The position numbers and the translations under genes are program-made. Positions 18,697 to 27,224 of a stretch of 64,000 bases of DNA are shown one piece after another; the first letter of the stretch is position 1, and every line of letters begins with the position of its first letter. Below the pieces are notes generated by a model that was given only the letters and a program-made list of their open reading frames with translations, did no database searches and was not told where the DNA came from. The stretch is from NCBI RefSeq assembly GCF_001650635.1, contig NZ_LWQU01000130.1:1-64000 (forward strand), read 5' to 3'. Origin of the DNA: Magnetospirillum moscoviense (GTDB taxonomy: Bacteria > Pseudomonadota > Alphaproteobacteria > Rhodospirillales > Magnetospirillaceae).

Positions 18697-18797
18697 CCCT
18701 CGGGCTTGACCCGAGGGTCCACGCGCTGGGGCGCAAAAATCATTTGAAACAATGGAATGGGCGGAGCCACGTGGATGCCCGCGTCAAGCGCGGGCAT
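18697..18797. repeat. REP-type pair of hairpins
   Basis: Two perfect stem-loops about 60 bases apart: CCCTCGGG/CCCGAGGG at 18697-18717 and ATGCCCGCG/CGCGGGCAT at 18775-18797, each with a five-base loop (CTTGA, TCAAG). The loops are reverse complements, so the hairpins are mirror copies, as in alphaproteobacterial palindromic repeats. It lies in the 296-base gap between convergent genes; nothing else was seen there. Confidence 0.7.
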
Positions 18798-18951
18798 GAC
18801 CGGTGGAGGAAGCGTGCTTCGGCTTACTCTACCCCACAAACGATAACGCCCTGCCTGTCCGAGCGCCCGGGGAGAGGGGCGGCGCTCAAGGACAAACAGG
18901 GCGTGTCGAAATTCTGCCCGGGACCGTATCGGATTACCCGGGTTCAGGCGC

Positions 18952-19215
18952 TCAGTGCTTCGGCTTCCACTGATTGACGAAATAGGGAACCTCGTCCTCG
19001 GACAGTCCCAGATCCTTCAATTCGCGGTGATCCAGGCCGGCCATCTCGGATTGCAGACGATTGCGGGCGATACGGTCCTGCACCGGACGGACGACGGTGT
19101 CTTCCAGGAAAGACACGGCCTGCTGCCACAGAGAGGTCGCCGGACGGCGGGGAACAGGGCTCGGCCCGCAGACCGGATTGGGGGCACAAGGCCCGAAGGC
19201 GGGGGACAGGGACAT
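18952..19215 (-). CDS. DUF1127 small protein
   Basis: An 87-residue protein. The C-terminal 45 residues hold a DUF1127 domain, with the typical RIARNRLQSEMAGLDHRELK, seen as LDHRELKDLGLSEDEV and a short tail. The N-terminal part is Pro/Cys-rich. A start at 19215 is chosen because GGAG lies nine bases upstream; a further ATG at 19227 is possible. DUF1127 proteins in alphaproteobacteria are small, arginine-rich and have been linked to RNA binding and phosphate or stress responses. Its role here is not predictable from the context: it is monocistronic and divergent from the Rid-family gene. Confidence 0.75.
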   Translation of the reverse strand: MSLSPAFGPCAPNPVCGPSPVPRRPATSLWQQAVSFLEDTVVRPVQDRIARNRLQSEMAGLDHRELKDLGLSEDEVPYFVNQWKPKH

Positions 19216-19397
19216 CGGCGGCTCCATCGAGCAGGGTTTGAATGCTTGTAAGAAGCATATGGTTTGGCAACGCCGAACAACAAGATACATTTTTGCATGA
19301 CTGCAGGCGTTTTTTGCATCACTTCCACACCCCCTTCCCCGCCACGCATTTGCCGGCTACCCTGGCCGCCCTCGACCGCCCCCCCAAGGAGACCAAG

Positions 19398-19865
19398 ATG
19401 GCCGCCAATCCGGAAACCCGCCTGACCGAGCTGGGGATCACCCTGCCGGTTCCCGCCGCCGCCGTGGCCAATTACGTGCCGTCGGTGCTGACCGGATCGT
19501 TGCTGTTCGTGTCGGGCCAGCTGCCGCTGGAAAACGGCAAGGCAGCGGTGGTCGGCCGATTGGGCGACAATGTCACCATCGAGGATGGCGTTCGCGCCGC
19601 CCGCCTGTGCGGGCTGAATCTGTTGGCCCAGGCGCGCGCTGCCTGCGACGGCGACCTGAACCGGGTCAAGCGGCTGGTGCGCATGACAGCCTTTGTCGCC
19701 GGCACGCCGGACTTCTTCGACCAGCCCAAGGTGGTCAACGGAGCGTCGGATTTGATGGTCGAGGTGCTGGGCGAGGCCGGCCGCCATGCCCGCGTCGCCG
19801 TGGGCGTCGCCGCCCTGCCACTTAACGTCGCCGTCGAGATCGAGGCGATCTTCGAGATCGCCTGA
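19398..19865 (+). CDS. RidA/YjgF-family protein
   Basis: A 155-residue member of the Rid superfamily, of the longer subgroup with an N-terminal extension (RLTELGITLP). The core begins with LLFVSGQLP (about residues 35-43) and ends with RVAVGVAALPLNVAVEIE, shortened here to ALPLNVAVE, the usual trimer-cleft strand. The arginine that binds the carboxylate in true RidA enamine deaminases is expected in this last region (HARVAVG). AAGGAG precedes the ATG at the correct spacing. Family members remove reactive imines or enamines, but this subgroup is poorly characterised, so the substrate is unknown. Confidence 0.88.
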   Translation: MAANPETRLTELGITLPVPAAAVANYVPSVLTGSLLFVSGQLPLENGKAAVVGRLGDNVTIEDGVRAARLCGLNLLAQARAACDGDLNRVKRLVRMTAFVAGTPDFFDQPKVVNGASDLMVEVLGEAGRHARVAVGVAALPLNVAVEIEAIFEIA

Positions 19866-19873
19866 AGATCGGA

Positions 19874-21118
19874 TCAGCTGGCGGCGATGGCCTGTTCGGG
19901 AAGGTCGCCGCCGGCAATCAGCTTGTCACCGTCGCCGACGACCCGGTCCTTGCCGGTCTGCTTGGCCATATACATGCGATGGTCGGCCTTTTCGACCAGT
20001 TCCTGCCATTGCTGGCAATCGTCGGCCGTGCGCTCGGCCACGCCGATCGAGGCGGTGACCGGGTTGCCGTCGGGACGCACGCCCAACCCGGCCTCGCGCA
20101 GGCGCAGCATGGCGATGCGGGCCCCTTCGGGATCGGTGTTGGGCATCAGGGCCAGGAATTCCTCGCCGCCCCAGCGGATCAGCACGTCGCCGCGCCGCAG
20201 CACCTTGCGAAGCGCAGCCGAGGCCGCCCGCAAGGTGTTATCCCCCTCTTCGTGGCCATAGCGGTCGTTGATCGACTTGAAATTGTCCAGATCGACGAAG
20301 GCCAGCGAGAATGGCGTCTTCGAGCGCATCGAGGTCAGGAATTGCTGGACCAGCATCTCCTCGCCGACGCGGCGGTTATAGGCGCGGGTCAGGCCATCGT
20401 GCGAGGATTGGTCGACCAGCTGGCTCATGAAATGCAACTGGCTCATGCCGGCCAGGGTCGCCACCACCGCCAGCAGCAGCAGCAGCCACTGCGCCCCCAG
20501 GTGCGAGGCGAACGGCAGCAACTGGTAGCCCAGGATGCCGGTCAGCAGATAGGCCAACAGCAAGGGCAGCGACAGCAGCGCACCCTCGATGGCGGTGATG
20601 GGGAACACCGCCAGCCCGGCCACCATGACGAAGGGCAGGAAGGCGTAGCCAGCCGCCACCACCTGCTGGGCCGGATCGGAAATGGCGAACTGAGCCAACA
20701 GCGGATGGCTGATCAGGAAGAACACCGTCGGGATCGACAACAGCCAGATCAGGCCCCAGCGGGCCACCGCCACGCTGTCGGCACCGCGATAGGCCAGGCA
20801 CAGCAAGATGAAGGCGATCGAGGCCAGCACGCGCAGCGCCGCCAGATACATCGACAACGCTGTCTCGAAAATGAACAGATCGACGGGGATCCACAGGGGC
20901 GTCAGCACGGCGAAAACCGCAGAAACCAACCGCACACGCGACAGGATCAGCAGCGAGCGGCGGCGCTGGACGAAGGCCGACTGGCGCGTGGGGATAAACA
21001 GATCGAAGATTTCCGCCAGCGTCATCCCAGAGAAGACGATGGACAACACCCTGCCGATCAACACCTTGACCATGTTCACTTGGCGGTATCCTTTTGCCCC
21101 CGTGACCACCAGTTCCAT
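19874..21118 (-). CDS. membrane-bound diguanylate cyclase (GGDEF)
   Basis: About 414 residues. Six or so membrane segments occupy residues 35-240, then a GGDEF domain (about 250-410) with the active motif GGEEF in RWGGEEFLAL and an intact inhibitory site (RRGD, five residues before it). It should therefore make c-di-GMP and be product-inhibited. The start is uncertain: ATG at 21118 (used here) or 21073, neither with a strong ribosome-binding site. No GGDEF-partner EAL domain is present. It converges with the Rid gene and is divergent from paaI, sharing a control region with a perfect palindrome at 21210-21229. Confidence 0.88.
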   Translation of the reverse strand: MELVVTGAKGYRQVNMVKVLIGRVLSIVFSGMTLAEIFDLFIPTRQSAFVQRRRSLLILSRVRLVSAVFAVLTPLWIPVDLFIFETALSMYLAALRVLASIAFILLCLAYRGADSVAVARWGLIWLLSIPTVFFLISHPLLAQFAISDPAQQVVAAGYAFLPFVMVAGLAVFPITAIEGALLSLPLLLAYLLTGILGYQLLPFASHLGAQWLLLLLAVVATLAGMSQLHFMSQLVDQSSHDGLTRAYNRRVGEEMLVQQFLTSMRSKTPFSLAFVDLDNFKSINDRYGHEEGDNTLRAASAALRKVLRRGDVLIRWGGEEFLALMPNTDPEGARIAMLRLREAGLGVRPDGNPVTASIGVAERTADDCQQWQELVEKADHRMYMAKQTGKDRVVGDGDKLIAGGDLPEQAIAAS

Positions 21119-21209
21119 CGAACGGTACTTGGTCCATCTCGCACATGCAAGGCCTTTGCACACAAGGCCTTGCGCCGTTGCGACACGGCCATTGCGTTTG
21201 CGACAATAA

Positions 21210-21229
21210 TTCGGTATCAAAATACCGAA
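21210..21229. promoter_or_regulatory. perfect inverted-repeat operator between GGDEF and paaI
   Basis: TTCGGTAT (21210-21217) and ATACCGAA (21222-21229) are an 8-base perfect inverted repeat with a CAAA spacer, in the 148-base gap between divergent genes and 38 bases before the paaI start. It looks like a dimeric repressor site, for instance of a TetR- or GntR-type regulator of the phenylacetate genes (inference). No regulator gene is adjacent. Confidence 0.5.
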
Positions 21230-21266
21230 ATGGGGCGAAGACCCCGAGGGAGGTTCGACCGTCACC

Positions 21267-21715
21267 ATGCATGCACGCCACAAGGACGCCCAGGCGCTGG
21301 CCGAACAGGTCGGGAGGGCCATCATGGCCAACGATCCCAGCTCGCATTTCCTGGGGGTGACCCTGGACGAGATCAGGCCCGGCTATGCCCGCATGTCGAT
21401 GCGGGTGACCAAGGACATGCTGAACGGGCTGGGCATCTGTCATGGCGGCTTCACCTATAAGCTGGCCGACGACGCCTTCGCCTATGCCTGCAATTCCTAT
21501 AACCGCCACGCGGTGGCCTTGGCCTGCACCATCACCTATCCGGCGGCGGCGAAGGAAGGCGACCTGTTGACCGCCGAATGCGTCGAAACCCACCGCAAGG
21601 GCCGCAACGGCACCTACGACGTCACCGTCAGCCGTCCCGACGGCGAGGTGGTGGCGCTGTTTCGCGGCCATTGCCGGGTGATCGACGGCCACCACATCCC
21701 CGAGGAAGCCCATCC

Positions 21716-21719
<4 letters not shown>
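21267..21719 (+). CDS. paaI: PaaI-family hotdog thioesterase
   Basis: A 150-residue hotdog-fold thioesterase. The motif LNGLGICHGGFTYKLAD, here from about residue 51, contains the HGG turn and catalytic aspartate typical of PaaI, which hydrolyses ring-hydroxylated phenylacetyl-CoA and rescues the pathway when intermediates stall. GGGAGG lies about 15 bases upstream of the ATG, slightly far. Its stop overlaps the thiolase start (ATGA at 21716-21719), so the two are co-translated. The ring-opening paaABCDE genes are not in this window. Confidence 0.9.
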
Positions 21720-22918
<1,199 letters not shown>

Positions 22919-22986
22919 CTTCATGACATTCGGCGGCCGATCCCCGCGCCAAGACGGGGGCCGCATCCAAAAAGAGGGAGGATCCA

Positions 22987-24315
22987 TTGAACGCCGTCAG
23001 CACCCGCCGCAACCCGCCGCCCCGCGACATCCTGGACCCGATCGAGATCGCCAGCCGCGACGAGATCGCCGCCCTGCAGCTCAAGCGCCTGCAATGGTCG
23101 CTGAAGCACGCCTATGACAATGTCGGCCACTTCCGCGCCAAGTGCCAGGCCAAGGGGGTACACCCCGACGATGTCCGCGAGCTGAAGGACCTGGCCCGCT
23201 TCCCCTTCACCACCAAGGACGATCTGCGCCAGACCTATCCCTTCGGCATGTTCGCCGTGCCGCAGGATCAGGTGGTGCGGGTCCATGCCAGTTCCGGCAC
23301 CACCGGCAAGCCGACCGTGGTCGGCTATACCGCCAACGACATTTCCATGTGGGCCGACGTCATGGCCCGCTCGATCCGGGCGTCGGGCGGGCGCAGGGGC
23401 GACAAGTGCCACATCTCGTATGGCTATGGCCTGTTCACCGGCGGCCTGGGCGCCCATTACGGCGCCGAGCGCCTGGGCTGCATGGTCATCCCGATGTCGG
23501 GCGGCCAGACCGAGAAGCAGGTCCAGCTGATCCAGGATTTCAGCCCGCGCATCATCATGGTGACGCCCAGCTACATGCTGGCCATCGCCGACGAGATGGA
23601 CCGCCAGGGCATCGACACCAAGACCTGCCCGATCGAGATCGGCATCTTCGGCGCCGAGCCGTGGACCGGCGCGATGCGCGAGGAAATCGAGGCCCGCATG
23701 GGCATCGACGCCGTCGATATCTATGGCCTGTCGGAAGTGATCGGGCCGGGTGTGGCCTGCGAATGCATCGAGACCAAGGACGGCCTGCACATCTGGGAAG
23801 ACCATTTCTACCCCGAGATCATCGACCCGCAAACCGGCGAGGTTCTGCCCGACGGCGAGATGGGCGAGCTGGTGTTCACCAGCCTGAGCAAGGAAGCTTT
23901 GCCGATCATCCGCTACCGCACCCGCGACCTGACCCGTCTGGTGCCGGGCACGGCGCGGTCTTTCCGCCGCATCGAAAAGATCACCGGCCGCTCCGACGAC
24001 ATGATGATCATCAGGGGCGTCAACGTCTTCCCGACCCAGATCGAGGAACTGATCTTGAAGGATTACCGCTTAGCACCCCATTACCAGCTGGAAATTTCCC
24101 GCGACAACCACCTGGACAGCCTGGCGGTCAATGTCGAGATGCGATCCGACCAGCCTTATGACGATGATGCGGCCAAGGCGGCGGCCAAGGATCTGGTCCA
24201 TCACATCAAGTCGTATATCGGCATCTCGACCAAGGTCAACGTGGTGGCCCCCGACAGCATCGAACGCTCGATGGGCAAGGCCAAGCGGATCATCGACAAG
24301 CGGCCGAAGTCGTAA
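22987..24315 (+). CDS. paaK: phenylacetate-CoA ligase
   Basis: A 442-residue AMP-forming ligase that makes phenylacetyl-CoA from phenylacetate, ATP and CoA. The ATP-binding loop is SSGTTGKPTVVGYT (about residues 101-114), with YGLSEVIGPG (about 252) and the C-terminal GRSDDMMIIRGVNVFP, seen here as DDMMIIRGVNVFP, characteristic of PaaK. The start is TTG, chosen because GGAGG lies seven bases upstream and no better ATG is in frame. It is the third gene after paaI and paaJ, in the same direction. It could also work with the arylpyruvate oxidoreductase at 8201-11581. Confidence 0.95.
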   Translation: MNAVSTRRNPPPRDILDPIEIASRDEIAALQLKRLQWSLKHAYDNVGHFRAKCQAKGVHPDDVRELKDLARFPFTTKDDLRQTYPFGMFAVPQDQVVRVHASSGTTGKPTVVGYTANDISMWADVMARSIRASGGRRGDKCHISYGYGLFTGGLGAHYGAERLGCMVIPMSGGQTEKQVQLIQDFSPRIIMVTPSYMLAIADEMDRQGIDTKTCPIEIGIFGAEPWTGAMREEIEARMGIDAVDIYGLSEVIGPGVACECIETKDGLHIWEDHFYPEIIDPQTGEVLPDGEMGELVFTSLSKEALPIIRYRTRDLTRLVPGTARSFRRIEKITGRSDDMMIIRGVNVFPTQIEELILKDYRLAPHYQLEISRDNHLDSLAVNVEMRSDQPYDDDAAKAAAKDLVHHIKSYIGISTKVNVVAPDSIERSMGKAKRIIDKRPKS

Positions 24316-24325
24316 GGATTGAGGA

Positions 24326-24456
24326 AACACGGATGACACGGATGCGCCGCTTTGCGGCGCCACGGATAATCACGGATATCGGCTAAGCCCCTCGGGCCGA
24401 GGCGACCATCCGTGTTCATCCGTGGCCGCGCAAACGGCATCCGTGTCGTCCGTGTT
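24326..24456. repeat. 131-bp long interrupted palindrome
   Basis: The arms AACACGGATGACACGGATGC (24326-24345) and GCATCCGTGTCGTCCGTGTT (24437-24456) are reverse complements with one mismatch. Inside, CCACGGATAATCACGGAT pairs with ATCCGTGTTCATCCGTGG with one or two mismatches. There is also a GCCGC/GCGGC mini-hairpin near 24346-24359. The whole can fold as one long hairpin between paaK and the HigA-like gene. No coding sequence is present. Confidence 0.8.
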
Positions 24457-24525
24457 TTGAATTTCCTGGACGGCGGACGGCGCCGAGGACGTCGAGTTCT
24501 GTGATTACCACGCATGAGGTGCGCC

Positions 24526-24885
24526 ATGACCATTCGCCGTGATGACCTGGAATCGGGGCGGATCGACCTGTCGGAGGTGGCCGACCCGAATGCCGCTCGC
24601 CTGCCCCCCGTGCATCCGGGCGATGTGTTGCGCCATGAGTATCTGGAGCCCGCCGGCATGTCGGTCTATCGCCTTGCCGAACAACTGCGCGTGCCCCGGT
24701 CGCGCATGAACGAGATCGTCCAGGGGCGCCGTTCGGTGACGGCCGAGACCGCCTTGCGCCTGGCCCGCCTGTTCGAGACCAGCGCCGATTTCTGGCTGGG
24801 CCTCCAGGCCGCCTATGACCTGGAAACCACCCGGCTCGCCCTGGGGGAGAAGATCAACGCCGAAGTGCGGCCCCATGCGGCGTGA
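24526..24885 (+). CDS. higA: HigA-family antitoxin, apparently without its toxin
   Basis: A 119-residue XRE-type protein. The N-terminal PPVHPGDVLRHEYLEPAGMS (cut here to HPGDVLRHEYLEP, about residue 34 on) followed by a helix-turn-helix (RLAEQLRVPRSRMNEIV) is the HigA signature. GAGGTG precedes the ATG. HigB-type toxins normally lie immediately upstream, but here the upstream 210 bases hold only a palindrome. Downstream a RAYT-type relic begins within 110 bases. It may be an orphan left by loss of higB. It could still act as a repressor. Confidence 0.85.
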   Translation: MTIRRDDLESGRIDLSEVADPNAARLPPVHPGDVLRHEYLEPAGMSVYRLAEQLRVPRSRMNEIVQGRRSVTAETALRLARLFETSADFWLGLQAAYDLETTRLALGEKINAEVRPHAA

Positions 24886-24948
24886 TGGGGGTCGGTGGCC
24901 GAGCCAGCGGCATCGGAATGTATCGCATCGGTGCGAGTGCGATTGATT

Positions 24949-24990
24949 CGATGCACTGTCACCGTAATCCGATGCACTGTCACCGTAATC
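24949..24990. repeat. tandem 21-bp repeat, left pair
   Basis: Two exact copies of CGATGCACTGTCACCGTAATC, at 24949-24969 and 24970-24990. The core TGCACTGTCACCG recurs at 25105-25154, and the reverse-complement core GGATTACGGTGA occurs at 27198-27224. This resembles sequence flanking RAYT transposase genes (from memory of other genomes, not checked). Confidence 0.75.
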
Positions 24991-24991
24991 C

Positions 24992-25114
24992 GCGCTTGGG
25001 AGCGATGCTTTTATTCGCGAGATCGAAGAACTGTCCCATCGCTCCCTCAAACCAGCAAAACCAGGGCCAAAGCCGAAGACAAAAGATGCAGGCAAACAAA
25101 TTAAACTAATTTAG
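24992..25114 (+). pseudogene. 3-prime relic of a RAYT (Y1) transposase
   Basis: The open frame reads ALGSDAFIREIEELSHRSL then a Pro/Lys-rich KPGPKPKTK tail and stops at TAG (25112-25114). This resembles the C-terminal end of REP-associated tyrosine transposases, which finish with a basic GxPxK tail. There is no start codon, HUH motif or body, so only about 40 codons remain. It is bracketed by the tandem repeats at 24949-24990 and 25105-25154; its stop lies in the right-hand repeat. Confidence 0.5.
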
Positions 25115-25154
25115 TGCACTGTCACCGCAACTAATTTAGTGCACTGTCACCGCA
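25105..25154. repeat. tandem 25-bp repeat, right pair
   Basis: Two exact copies of a 25-base unit, at 25105-25129 and 25130-25154. Each contains TTAGTGCACTGTCACCGCA, sharing the core TGCACTGTCACCG with the 21-bp repeat at 24949-24990. The first copy carries the relic's stop codon. Confidence 0.75.
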
Positions 25155-25542
25155 ACCTTGGCGCCATGGGGCAGCGGTTGGCTAGGTTGAAATATACAGC
25201 GCGGTTTTCAACGCGCTAACAAGCTGGCTCACAGATTCCGTCTCGTCACAATCCCCATCTGGTGAAAGCAATCGGCGCCTGAGCAACCGGTTATCAACAT
25301 CTGGTTTGGAATGCCCCGAGGTGCCGCTGAAGGTATGCCTTAGGACCGTTGCGTAACACGCTGATATGCAGCCATTACGGCTGCTATGCATCGCGGGCTT
25401 GCTATAAGGAGCAGGCCCTATCTGCGCACTGCTCGCTGGAATTGCAGGCCGGGCATGCACAAATGAGCGGCACTTTCGGTTGACCAGCTAGGCCCGGCCT
25501 CATACTTTCGTTTCGGTAGACGATACGAAAGGAGGGGGAAAT
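25155..25542. other. 388-base gap with small stem-loops
   Basis: No gene is supported. A hairpin AGCGCG...CGCGCT lies at about 25198-25217. Near the end CTTTCGT (25505-25511) pairs with ACGAAAG (25525-25531), and the second arm runs into the ribosome-binding site of the next ORF (GGAGGGGG). AT content is higher than in the surrounding genes, in line with acquired DNA. Confidence 0.4.
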
Positions 25543-25923
25543 ATGTTGTCAATCTGTGAAAACGTGCTGGAGCTTTCACGCCAATTCGCAAAAAACGGGA
25601 TGCGGGCAATGTCGGAAATGGTGGACGCCTGCCGCTCCGATAGTTGTGGGAATTGCCGCGAGTTTGGCGGCTGCTTTTTCCGACCACGTGCGAGCACGCC
25701 GGCCGGTTCCGATCACGCCACCGTGACTGATGACATCGGCTCCCGAACGACCCTTTCGGACGGCGACGATTTCATGTTGGTGCATGGCGGTGCCAGCCAC
25801 CGCCGCGACGATATCGAACTGTTCCACCCGATAGGTAGCAACTGCGGGGGGGGGGCTCCAATGCGGCCCACTCCTCCAGCCAATGGAGGAGACCGGAAAT
25901 GTTTGCAGCATGTAAATCAATAG
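25543..25923 (+). CDS. hypothetical Cys-rich protein with a G10 tract
   Basis: A 126-residue ORF of unknown function. A strong ribosome-binding site (AAAGGAGGGGG) precedes the ATG, which is the main support; an antisense frame over the same DNA is less likely. The N-terminal half has a compact cysteine cluster, CRSDSCGNC then GGC (about residues 31-46). At 25846-25855 ten G bases in a row encode GlyGlyGly. A -1 shift there (or one extra G) joins the frame to the next ORF. The true product may therefore be one protein of about 280 residues. Confidence 0.45.
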   Translation: MLSICENVLELSRQFAKNGMRAMSEMVDACRSDSCGNCREFGGCFFRPRASTPAGSDHATVTDDIGSRTTLSDGDDFMLVHGGASHRRDDIELFHPIGSNCGGGAPMRPTPPANGGDRKCLQHVNQ

Positions 25924-26387
25924 CGGCTTTGGTACAGCATCTGATGTTTTCAGGAGACCGCCGTGGCGCGAAAGCGATCATCAAGGGTCTCATTGGACAC
26001 TGCGAGAGCTGTTCAGTTCGAACAGGATCTTGCGATCCGACCGTTCGGGGCGCCATGGGCTGCCGACCGGTAGTCAGCAACGTTCAAGATTTCATCCGAG
26101 AACTGTGCGGCACGCTAGAGGCCGTATCTGCGGAAGCCAGGCAGTTTGGGATCATCCCTGATTTCATCATTCGGCATCCCAAAACCGCCAGCGATGTCGT
26201 TAGGTTGGAAGTGGATTTCCGCGCCCAGTCGGTTCCCAGGCTTCCGCCCGCCAGTGCGGGCCGGGTTTATGACCGGGCATTTTCTTCTTCGCAGCAGGCC
26301 GAGGCTCCGCCGCAAGGCGTGGCTTCGCAGCGGTGGTTGGCCGATGTTCTTAGAAACGGCTCTCGTTCTGGTACCGTTAGGAGATGA
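25899..26387 (+). CDS. hypothetical protein, overlapping the previous ORF
   Basis: A 162-residue ORF of unknown function. GGAGGAG precedes the ATG at seven or eight bases. It overlaps the previous ORF by 25 bases in another frame, and its frame is open upstream through the G10 tract, so it may be the C-terminal part of a shifted gene. The cysteine-containing stretch GHCESCSVRTGSC (about 33-45) echoes the Cys-rich part of the previous ORF. The last 50 residues look low-complexity. The next ATG begins two bases after its stop. Confidence 0.4.
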   Translation: MFAACKSIAALVQHLMFSGDRRGAKAIIKGLIGHCESCSVRTGSCDPTVRGAMGCRPVVSNVQDFIRELCGTLEAVSAEARQFGIIPDFIIRHPKTASDVVRLEVDFRAQSVPRLPPASAGRVYDRAFSSSQQAEAPPQGVASQRWLADVLRNGSRSGTVRR

Positions 26388-26389
26388 AA

Positions 26390-26470
26390 ATGGCCGACTG
26401 GGATACCTCGGCCGTCCATACGGCCCGGGGGACGACATGGATTGGAGGAAGCTGCTATGGAGATGCCTGA
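26390..26470 (+). CDS. 26-residue small ORF before the GAF gene
   Basis: A short ORF, MADWDTSAVHTARG and about 12 further residues, with TAGGAGATGAA just before its ATG. Its end overlaps the start of the GAF-domain gene by 14 bases, so it could act as a leader or a small coupled peptide. Support is only the ribosome-binding site and placement. Confidence 0.25.
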   Translation: MADWDTSAVHTARGTTWIGGSCYGDA

Positions 26471-27032
26471 GAACGAAAGCCGGCGCCTCGCCGCACTTGA
26501 TTCCTATCGCATCCTCGATACTGAGTTCGAGGATAGTTTTGACCGCATCGCCCGCGTCGCGGCGAGGCTGTTCGATGTTCCCATCGCGCTGATCACCTTG
26601 ATTGACGCTAAGCGCCAGTGGTTCAAGGCGGCCGTCGGCGTGGATATCCGGGAAACCCCGCGGGACGAATCGTTTTGCACCTGCGCGATCCTCGAACCCG
26701 AAATTCTCGAAGTGCTGGACCCCACCCATGATCCTCGGTTTTGTGACAGTTTGCTGGTGACGGGGCCGCCAAATATTGCCTTCTACGCCGGAGCCCCGAT
26801 AATCACCCCCGACGGGTTTTCCCTAGGAACGGTGTGTGTGATTGATAGGAGCGTCAGGCCCCCGCTCGACCAGGCGGGCAAACTGGCTTTGAAGGACCTC
26901 GCCGAAATCGTCGTCGATCTGCTGGAATGGCGCAAGGCACGATTTCTTGCATCTAAAAACTCCGACATTGCTTTGGTATTGGCCAAGACCTGCTCCCATT
27001 TCATGCCGCGCCACGTGAAGGCGGAACCATGA
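26457..27032 (+). CDS. GAF domain protein
   Basis: A 191-residue protein. The start at 26457 has GGAGG at good spacing; a TTG at 26442 gives a slightly longer form. A single GAF domain covers about residues 8-155: LDSYRILDTEFEDSFDRI, trimmed here to YRILDT, then ALITLID, RQWFKA, ESFCTCAI and GAPIITPDGFSLGTVCVID, shown as LGTVCVID. This GAF subtype often precedes kinases or GGDEF domains, but here no output domain follows. A cysteine pair (FCTC, about 71-74) is typical of the subtype. It sits at the end of an accessory gene run, before the strong hairpin at 27071-27113. Confidence 0.8.
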   Translation: MEMPENESRRLAALDSYRILDTEFEDSFDRIARVAARLFDVPIALITLIDAKRQWFKAAVGVDIRETPRDESFCTCAILEPEILEVLDPTHDPRFCDSLLVTGPPNIAFYAGAPIITPDGFSLGTVCVIDRSVRPPLDQAGKLALKDLAEIVVDLLEWRKARFLASKNSDIALVLAKTCSHFMPRHVKAEP

Positions 27033-27070
27033 TGCTTCCGAGTGGCGGGACACGAATGGAATGGCTCATG

Positions 27071-27113
27071 GAGGGCAGCGCGTTGTTTGTTAGCTAAACA
27101 ACGCGCTGCCCTC
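27071..27113. other. perfect 18-bp stem-loop
   Basis: GAGGGCAGCGCGTTGTTT (27071-27088) and its exact complement (27096-27113) enclose a seven-base loop, GTTAGCT. It starts 38 bases after the GAF gene's stop. It lacks a U tract, so it is not a standard intrinsic terminator. It may be a transcript-stabilising hairpin, a recombination site or a small mobile-repeat relic. Confidence 0.7.
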
Positions 27114-27197
27114 TCATGGGCACGCACCGGCGTTCGCGGCGGCGCCAATCCGTCTCACGAATTAGAGGTTTGCCCCGACGATTGCGGGTTCTTCTCG

Positions 27198-27224
27198 GGA
27201 TTACGGTGGGATTACGGTGATAGT
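27198..27224. repeat. inverted-orientation partial copies of the RAYT-type repeat
   Basis: GGATTACGGTG (27198-27208) is followed directly by GGATTACGGTGATAGT (27209-27224). Both are reverse complements of the core in the 21-bp repeats at 24949-24990 (CACCGTAATCC). They mark the far side of the accessory patch in the opposite orientation. Confidence 0.6.

Noticed and set aside
25576-25920. Minus-strand 114-codon ORF opposite the G10 ORF
   Set aside because: No ribosome-binding site; the plus strand has a very strong one.
27089-27103. Integron attC-like core in the strong hairpin
   Set aside because: Loop-side bases do not match the GTTRRRY / RYYYAAC consensus and no integrase is present.
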